Source of the DNA: Chara braunii
Lineage: Eukaryota; Streptophyta; Charophyceae; Charales; Characeae
Reading direction: 5' to 3'
Assembly: GCA_003427395.1 (NCBI GenBank)
Contig: BFEA01000418.1
Location: forward strand, 1,116,911-1,140,204
Length of the DNA: 23,294 bases
The notes under the pieces were generated by a model. It worked only from the letters and a program-made list of their open reading frames with translations, was not told the DNA's origin and ran no database searches. Each line of letters starts with the position of its first letter. Position 1 is the stretch's first letter. The position numbers and the translations under genes are program-made. Shown here piece after piece: positions 17,268 to 23,294 of this stretch.

Positions 17268-20208
17268 TATTCATGGCTGTTCCGCTTGGACTTTGGATGC
17301 GGACGTCGACTGTCACGCCTGCCGTAGGCGATGCTCCCTTTGCAGCTGCACGTTCTCCAATTTCAAAGTTCAGGGTTTTTCCTGTCCTCTTTTTTAAGAG
17401 GGCGGTAGCAAAGGATTCTGAAAAAATCGTTGGACCAATATCAGACTGAGCTATCCAATTTGCCACTACCTGGGCAGACAACCCTGACAACAATTTTATC
17501 CCAGCCAGGGTGTCTGACTTTGTAGAGGCTAAGTGAGCCAACTCAATCCAATATATCCTGAGAATCTGAGATCATCCCAATCAGATTTGTTGTCGGTTAT
17601 ATGGGCTATGTGCATGAAAGCAATCAACAAGTGCGCCACACCACCTTCAGGCAGGTCCACGGAGTGCCAAGCCATTTTAGGCTCCGGTAACACACTTACC
17701 TCTCCCAGGTTTTGTAATGTCTGTATTTTAACCAAGTTACATACCATTACCGGGGAGGGTGTGCCACGCAGGATAATAGATGAGAAGGTTAAAGTATCAT
17801 TTTTGCCCCTCAATGTAAGGAATCGCAAGATTTGTCCGTCGTGTGAACAGATGATTGAAATCAAATAATTAGAGATCAACCCTTTCGTTTTTTCCTTCCT
17901 TGTCAACGTCCTCACAGGACCCGCCAAGGATAAGGACCGACGAGCCAATTTGGACATCTGTGCTCTACCTCTCTTCATGGGTGAGCTTCTTGCAATATCC
18001 TCAGTACCAGGCCCATCATCCTTATCTTCCAGTCTAGCTTGAAATTTCAGGCCCTCTATTCGAGGCCTCTTCACAGAGGACAGGTTTGTTGTGAAGAAAT
18101 TTTGATCCTTGTTTAATCTGTAGGAAGGAGGGGTGGAGGGGGAAGGCCAAACAAAGGGGTTTTGTGTTTCCTTCGTTATCCCCTTTCCCCACTCCTTCCC
18201 CTTCCCCTTCCTTCTTTTATCCCCTGTGGAACGCTCCGACTTCTCATAAGGCCCAATTGGCGAGTAAAAATCCGGAGAGCCTTCTTTTTCCCCTTCCGAC
18301 GAGTCACCTGAGTTGGACGAAGGAGTTTGACTTACCGCTGGAATCAATACTATATTACCGTTCATGGTCAACGGTTTCAATATAAGGCCCTGAGTCTTGG
18401 TCACATCCACCTCTGATGAATCTGCATTAAACAAGTTGTTGTTATAAATCGTGCAATCCTTAAGCATATCTGTCGTTAGCGACGTGAGGGTAGTAGCAGC
18501 CCTTTCTGTGGTGGCTGAGATTTGCGGAGCCGAGTTCTGCGAACTGGACTTCTCCTCTGCATTACCCGAATGTTGGATATTGTCATGCTCTGCCCGTTTC
18601 TCCCAACGTGCCTCGGACTATATCTCCCTCCCCACCGATACACTGTTACCGGGAGAGCCGGATGGGATGGGGGAGGGGGGGGGGGGAGTATTTCCCACCG
18701 ATCCCCCACCCTTGCCTGTCATAGGCCCAGCAGGGCCGTCGTTTTATGGTCATTCTTTTATGTTCCCTCCGGCCACAAAGGAGGAACCGGTACAGGTACA
18801 TTGATTGGTTGTACATTAGATGGATCACCCAGTTCCAGAGACTCAGTCCCCGGAATCGATCCCGTGTGCTTACCCTTGTTATGTCCAGCCTCTGTAGCCT
18901 GAGCCTTAGAGACTCGCCATTTGTTTTGAGTTTTTCTGTTCTTACCTTTCCTACCCCCAGGTTTCTTCTTCTTGTTGATGGGCTTCCTGCTCGCCTTGGT
19001 TTTCAAGGCGGGGTCCTGGGGATGTTTCTCTCCCACTTCCTCGGCTTCTCCATCCTAATGGGATTCATCCTCCCTATCCTCCATCGTGGTGTCCTCAACT
19101 TCTCCCTTCTTCCCTTTTGTCCCCTTACTTATGTCCCCACCTTCATTTGCACTACGTTCCACATCTCCATTCAAGGTCCTTGAAGCAGAGGGTTGCTTCT
19201 CCCCAGTATTCTCTTTCCCCTTCTCCTTCCCTCCTCCTTCCTTACCTTCACCCTCTGTGTTCGGGTCCTTTTCCAATAACTTGTCCTTTCCATTGTTGCC
19301 CTGATTATCGCTCCGATCCTGGTTGTTCTTATGTGCATTATCGTCCCGAATTATGCCTTTGCTCGGCACGGGGGCCGGCCCCTTTTTTGCCGGACAGCAC
19401 TCGTCATCCTCGGAGTGAAAAATTTGTCGACAAGCCCGACACCACAGTGTACGGGCATGCACGACTTCAATTTCCACATACCCCCCCTTCTGCATGTCTA
19501 TAATCAGATATGGTTTATATCGGAGGCACGCCTGTGCCTCCCAGTCAAACCTAACGTTAATGAGTTCGGGGGAAGACATATCCCCGAGAACGTTTCATAC
19601 TTCTTCAAAATTGATCCGAAGGTTTTTTTAACGGCAGTCGCCAGGTACGGCAGGGCAGGGAAATACATACATCTAATCCAAAAAAAACTAAACCTCATGG
19701 CCTCACGCCATTCAAACAATTCGTTCTCAAGCATCCAAGGTTAGAAGGATAAAGTATATTTTTTCCCATCCAAGATAATTCCGTCTTTTGTTTTCCTAAG
19801 CAACCATGTTGCAATTTCTATCGCTGAAGCCACATATGTGACCAAATTGAATCCCTCGTTATGAAAGATTCCTCTCTTTAGCGGAGCACTAATTGCCCTG
19901 CTTTTTGCCCACCTATTTTCATGCATCCTGATTAAGCGCACCTTGATGGAAATTGGAAGGGATTAAGAGTCATTCCCAAAAAATACCGAAACGACATTTT
20001 CTTTTAGCCACTCTTCCTGAACAGCGTAGACCTCGGGGTTGACCATCACTCTTGCAAAGTCTTCCCTTATTTCCACACTCTCAAGATTGAGTTGTTCCGG
20101 GAGCAAACCCCCGTGGTAACATTCCGTCAGGATCCCTTTGATTCTATCCTTGTCCACTCTGCCAATGGCAAGTGGGGAAGTGGACTTTGAGTTTGTGGAC
20201 TCTTCCAT
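17251..20208 (-). pseudogene. LINE ORF1: nucleic-acid-binding protein with zinc knuckle (broken)
   Basis: The start is ATG 20208-20206 (MEESTNSKSTSPLAIGRVDKD) and the end is TAA 17253-17251. The N-terminal third resembles the DUF4283/RRM-like part of plant L1 ORF1 (NEGFNLVTYVASAIEIATWL, EWREAMRFSFFWIRC). A variant zinc knuckle follows, CRAC-x4-H-x5-C at 19441-19397. A long Lys/Glu/Ser/Pro-rich stretch, probably disordered, comes next, then a conserved-looking C-terminal part (near 17850-17260, LRFLTLRGKNDTLTFSS). In-frame stops lie at 19963, 19741, 19055 and 18618. Frame changes are seen near 19580, 18760 and 17535. It is about 985 codons long, large for an ORF1. Confidence 0.82.
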
Positions 20209-20760
20209 TTCGACGCAGAAAACAATCAAAAAGTCAAACAATAGAGATTACGCTAGCACAAACAGTTAAAAAATACCCAAGAAAACAAATCAGGAATTCA
20301 AAAGGAAGTTAAGTTACTGAGGTGTCATCATACGAGATAATTTACATCGTTCCCCCACCCCCCCAGGTTGAATGGGCAGAATTTACCCCAGAGACTGCCT
20401 GAGCGCTCGAAGTCGTCGCTGAAAGATATTTCCTGCTGACGTTACTCCTTCTATGACGAACTTCCGCACGGTCTGCAGCCTTTGACATCTCCTGATATTG
20501 CCCAATTCCCCGAGCCACTGGTACGTACTCGACCCTCCTTCCAATAAGATAGTCTAGAATGGAATGGGAAGATGGATCGAGCACGACGGATGATGGTACC
20601 AGCTATGGTTGTTCATGGGTTATGGAAGACGTCCAGCGGCAGCTAGGCTCCGCTATTCCCTAACCCTAATCGATTTGGCGCAGCGCGCCGCCGAAGCGGC
20701 ACTAACTCGCCCGATTTGCGCATGGGATTAGCGCTCCCAGTGCCCCCCTCGCCATACCCG
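20209..20760 (-). promoter_or_regulatory. LINE 5' leader, likely internal promoter
   Basis: This lies between the target-site duplication and the ORF1 ATG. The outer 170 bases are GC-rich, with GGCGGCGCGCTGCGCC near 20690. Full-length LINEs carry an internal polymerase II promoter in this position; I cannot identify specific elements. A minus frame at 20584-20342 (80 codons) has no known domain. Confidence 0.5.
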
Positions 20761-20772
20761 ACTCGAATTCTT
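20761..20772. repeat. LINE target-site duplication, 5'-side copy
   Basis: ACTCGAATTCTT, identical to 12830-12841. It marks the exact 5' end of the LINE. Confidence 0.88.
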
Positions 20773-20988
20773 GAATTCACGTAAAGAAACAATCTTCATG
20801 AATCCAGAAAGAATCAATGAATCTGGCCCAAAAATTTTGTCACTTGCCTCGGTAACTAATTGACTATCCCTTTGTATGCCATGTCCGTGAAGTACGCAGA
20901 CATGCGTACAACGCATGAATTTTTTCGTTTCGTTTTTTTGGGTTTTTTATTCTTATCTGAATGCAGGCGGCGGGGGATTAAATTGGAG
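20773..20988. other. Intergenic, no gene recognised
   Basis: Unique-looking AT-rich sequence that would have been contiguous with 12829 before the LINE inserted. Confidence 0.5.
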
Positions 20989-21290
20989 CAGCTGCAAATA
21001 AGAAGCTGCCCTAGCCCATTGCTTGCCGTTGGGAGTGGCGGAGGTAGAGAGGTGCTAGAGCCAGCTGCAAATAAGTTACCCTTACCCTTGCTTGCTGTTG
21101 GGAGTGGGGGAGGCAGAGAGGTACTAGAGCGCGTGGGGGCTGGCGGTGGGGGATTGCTCGGTAGCAGCTGCAAATTAGCTGCCATGGCCAGAGCTTGCTG
21201 TTGGGAGTGGCGGAGGCGGAGAGGTACTAGAGCCTAGAGCGTGTGGGCACTTGGAGAAGTACTAGAGCCTAGAGCGTGTGGCCGCTGAGG
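20989..21290. repeat. Irregular tandem array, ~75-100 bp unit
   Basis: AGCTGCAAATWAG occurs near 20989, 21063 and 21166, and GCTTGCYGTTGGGAGTGG near 21021, 21090 and 21193. Each is followed by a GAGAGGTRCTAGAGC block, with additional partial copies (CTAGAGCCTAGAGCGTGTGG) to 21280. Confidence 0.88.
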
Positions 21291-21343
21291 GGCACACCGC
21301 TTTGAGGGGCAGTGCTATGCGCCTGCCATAGGCTCACATTGCC

Positions 21344-21618
21344 CAACCTTGGTCGCCGAAGGAAGGGGAGAGATGTGAGGCCTGTCAATGGGCAGGATCT
21401 TCACGTCCTTTATACCAGAATTACCACCTTATCAGGGGGTAGAGATGTGAGGTCTGGTCGCCGAAGGAAGGGGAGAGATGTGAGGCCGGTCAATGGTCGG
21501 GATCTTAACATCGTTTATACCAGAATTATCACCTTATGAGCGGGGAGAGATGTGAGGCTGGTCAACGGGCAGGATCTGCGCATAGTTCGTACCAGAATGG
21601 CCACCTTATCAGGGGCTT
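21344..21618. repeat. Tandem array, ~72-106 bp unit, three to four copies
   Basis: GGTCGCCGAAGGAAGGGGAG occurs at about 21350 and 21457. GAGAGATGTGAGG, GTCAAYGG..GGATCT and ACCAGAAT..CACCTTAT recur three times, ending near 21618. Unit lengths vary by internal deletion. Confidence 0.88.
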
Positions 21619-21752
21619 TGCCCGCTGGTTATACATACGGAACACATGGTTGCATTGTTGGAGTGCTAGGTTGCTAGCAGTTTGATTTGGATGATGAGCG
21701 GGAGAGATGAAAACAGTGCATCGATAAAACGTTGACTTCTGGGAGAAACAGA

Positions 21753-22112
21753 GGACTTCAAGCCAAGACCCACGACTGGTATTGTCCACCGTCTTCGACA
21801 AAGGCCTTCAAGCTGCAACTGGGATTGTCCACTGTTGCTCATACTCTTACTTCAGGTCCGGCATGATGTTTGGATTCCTTGATCTCTGGTACTTTGACAG
21901 ATTATTGGTATTGCTCTCTCTGATAGCAATATTTAGGACTTCAAGCGACAACTGGTATTGTCCACGTCTTCGACGGCGGGCTTCAAGCTGCAACTAGGAT
22001 TATCCACTGTTGCTCATACTCCTACTTCGGGCCCGACATGATGTTTGGATTCCTTGATCTCTGGTGCTTTGACAGATTATTGGTATTGCTCTCTCTGATC
22101 ACAATATTGAGA
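21753..22112. repeat. 183-bp tandem duplication
   Basis: Copies 21753-21935 and 21936-22112 share long blocks, including GATGTTTGGATTCCTTGATC and TTGACAGATTATTGGTATTG. Each copy itself contains a short repeat, CTTCAAGC-CAACTGG(T/G)ATTGTCCAC. Confidence 0.93.
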
Positions 22113-22522
22113 AGTTGCGATTCGGGTTGAGCTTAGGGTTTGACATCATGGTGGATTCTTTTTGTTGATCATTTGCGTTGGTTTTTCGTGTCTGTAAAGA
22201 GAGGCCACTTGATAAGACCACCCAGATTGTCAAATAATGGAGCACAAATTTGTGACATATCCGCTTGTGTGTGAGAGAGAGTTACTCGAGGATTGATCTG
22301 GAATCTTTGAATTCTCAACAAAAGAGAAGTCAAATTCAATGAACTTGCTTCTCTGGACTGGCCCTTGAGGTATAGATCCATGGTTGCCTTTCTTTTTTTA
22401 ATAGTTTATGGCATTATGCTGGTTTGCTTGTTTGTTTTATAGGGTTAGAGGCAGCAATTACAACAAATAATTAGGGTAGAGAGTTGAACCCTGGGGATTT
22501 GTTTGTGATAGTTGATTCGGGC

Positions 22523-22640
22523 TGTGGTTGGGATAGGTTTGGCCGAAAGTGCCTTGCTTGTGGTTGGGATAGGTTTGGCCGAAAGTGCCTTGCTTAGCCC
22601 GTTTGGCCAAAAGTGCCTTGCTTAGCCCGTTTGGCCGCAC
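22523..22640. repeat. Short tandem repeats, 36-bp and 28-bp periods
   Basis: TGTGGTTGGGATAGGTTTGG is repeated at 22523 and 22559. AGCCCGTTTGGCC is repeated at 22596 and 22624. AAAGTGCCTTGCTT is common to three units. Confidence 0.9.
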
Positions 22641-22688
22641 CACAGCAAATTATGTCGGCTATATGAATGTATCTACGTCTTTGTTATT

Positions 22689-22709
22689 AAAAAAAAAAAA
22701 AAAAAAAAA
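22689..22709. repeat. Poly-A tract
   Basis: 21 A after TTATT. It could be a retroposon tail on the plus strand, but the preceding sequence shows no recognised element. Confidence 0.75.
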
Positions 22710-23294
22710 GTTGTTTAGAATTATGTATTCCAATCTAGGTGGGACACTCGACCATGGGATCTGTGGCCTCGCCTGTGGCCGAGGAGGCTGCGGCGACCCT
22801 GCGGCCTAGGTTGCATGGCCGAGTTTATGCGTGGACACTTCACGTGTTGCTGATATTGGTTGTGGGTGTTGGTCCCCAACCACCCAGACCACACCCACCC
22901 CAGCCTGACCTGTTTCTGTTTTCAACATTTTTTTTTTTACGTCTTCGTTTTACTTCAACACCCAATTTCCCCTGATCGGTATTAGCGGGGTCTTTGACCA
23001 ACACGGGTGTGAGTGTGAGCGCGAGTGGGTTGTGTGTGGTGTGTGGGAGAGTGTTGGCTATAGCCTCTGCTGCTACTCGATGAAGGGTGGGGGACGATGA
23101 GAAAGGGAGGCACGGCTACTGGCAGGTCTCGGTCTTTGTGTTAGCCAGACCCCACTGGCGGCCCCAACCCTATAAACTAACCATTAGGGGCAAGGGGCAA
23201 CATGAAATCCCCCCTTTACAGAGAGAGGAAAACTATGCTTGCAGGGGTCCCCTCTAAATAGTCTTAGGAGTAGGTAGTGGAAGGTAAACAAAAA
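22710..23294. other. Intergenic, no gene recognised
   Basis: GT- and C-rich sequence with a short T run at about 22930. A plus frame at 22739-22975 has no known domain. Confidence 0.5.

Larger units (their letters stand above)
12842..20760 (-). mobile_element. Full-length L1-type LINE retrotransposon, degenerate
   Basis: The element runs on the minus strand from 20760 (5' end, CGGGTATGGCGAGG) to a poly(A) tail at 12857-12842, flanked by a 12-bp target-site duplication. From 5' to 3' it has a GC-rich leader (about 550 bases), ORF1 (20208-17251), ORF2 (17267-13400) overlapping ORF1 by 17 bases, and a 3' untranslated region of about 540 bases. The order DUF4283-like/zinc-knuckle ORF1, then endonuclease, reverse transcriptase and zf-RVT in ORF2, is the plant L1 plan. 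LINEs copy by target-primed reverse transcription. Several stops and frameshifts in both ORFs mean this copy cannot move itself. Confidence 0.92.

Noticed and set aside
19055-20241. Separate host genes encoding small Lys/Glu-rich or zinc-knuckle proteins
   Set aside because: They lie in order upstream of ORF2, within the target-site duplication, and join into one ORF1 interrupted by stops.
1-23294. CRISPR array, bacterial operon or phage-defence system
   Set aside because: The tandem arrays lack alternating unique spacers and identical short repeats, and the context is eukaryotic.

Overview
This looks like nuclear DNA from a green-lineage (streptophyte) eukaryote. It has no bacterial gene density, carries long homopolymer and dinucleotide tracts, and is full of degenerate plant-type transposable elements. 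One ambiguous base (N, position 6475) lies beside a poly-T tract. The only intact gene I can support is a plant cytosolic-type class I fructose-bisphosphate aldolase. The mix of intronless aldolase, plant L1-type LINE, PIF/Harbinger element with a trihelix-like Myb protein, and tRNA-derived SINEs would fit a charophyte alga such as Chara. The species is a guess; only the lineage is supported.

Layout. 1-2900: a (CA)n microsatellite, low-complexity DNA, two small direct repeats and a fold-back; no gene recognised up to the aldolase locus. 2900-5090: aldolase locus, with a 167-bp tandem duplication in the leader region, two (GA)n tracts ending 12 bases before the ATG, the uninterrupted 359-codon ORF, and a (GA)n tract touching the stop codon that starts a three-copy composite array. 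5100-8630: intergenic satellites (a ~167-bp unit x3 and a 27-bp unit x5), a SINE fragment and a nearly complete tRNA-derived SINE with target-site duplication. 8638-12418: a PIF/Harbinger-type DNA transposon defined by 25-bp perfect terminal inverted repeats and a TTA target duplication. Its only recognisable gene is a Myb/SANT-like (trihelix-type) protein broken by a TGA; no DDE transposase was seen. 12419-12841: a short spacer holding a miRNA-precursor-like hairpin. 12842-20760: a full-length L1-type LINE on the minus strand, 7.9 kb, with poly(A) tail and a 12-bp target-site duplication. It has ORF1 (DUF4283-like region plus zinc knuckle) and ORF2 (endonuclease, reverse transcriptase, zf-RVT), both broken by stops and frameshifts. 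20773-23294: four unrelated tandem arrays and no recognised gene.

Apart from the aldolase, the window is transposon and satellite sequence. The two large elements lie side by side, separated by about 420 bp. Both are decayed, and the nonsense codons I could interpret fit G:C to A:T transitions, as expected from deamination of methylated cytosine. I did not find a new multi-gene system. The observations most worth checking are the hairpin beside the LINE, the Harbinger element with only a Myb protein, and the aldolase ORF bracketed by GA tracts.
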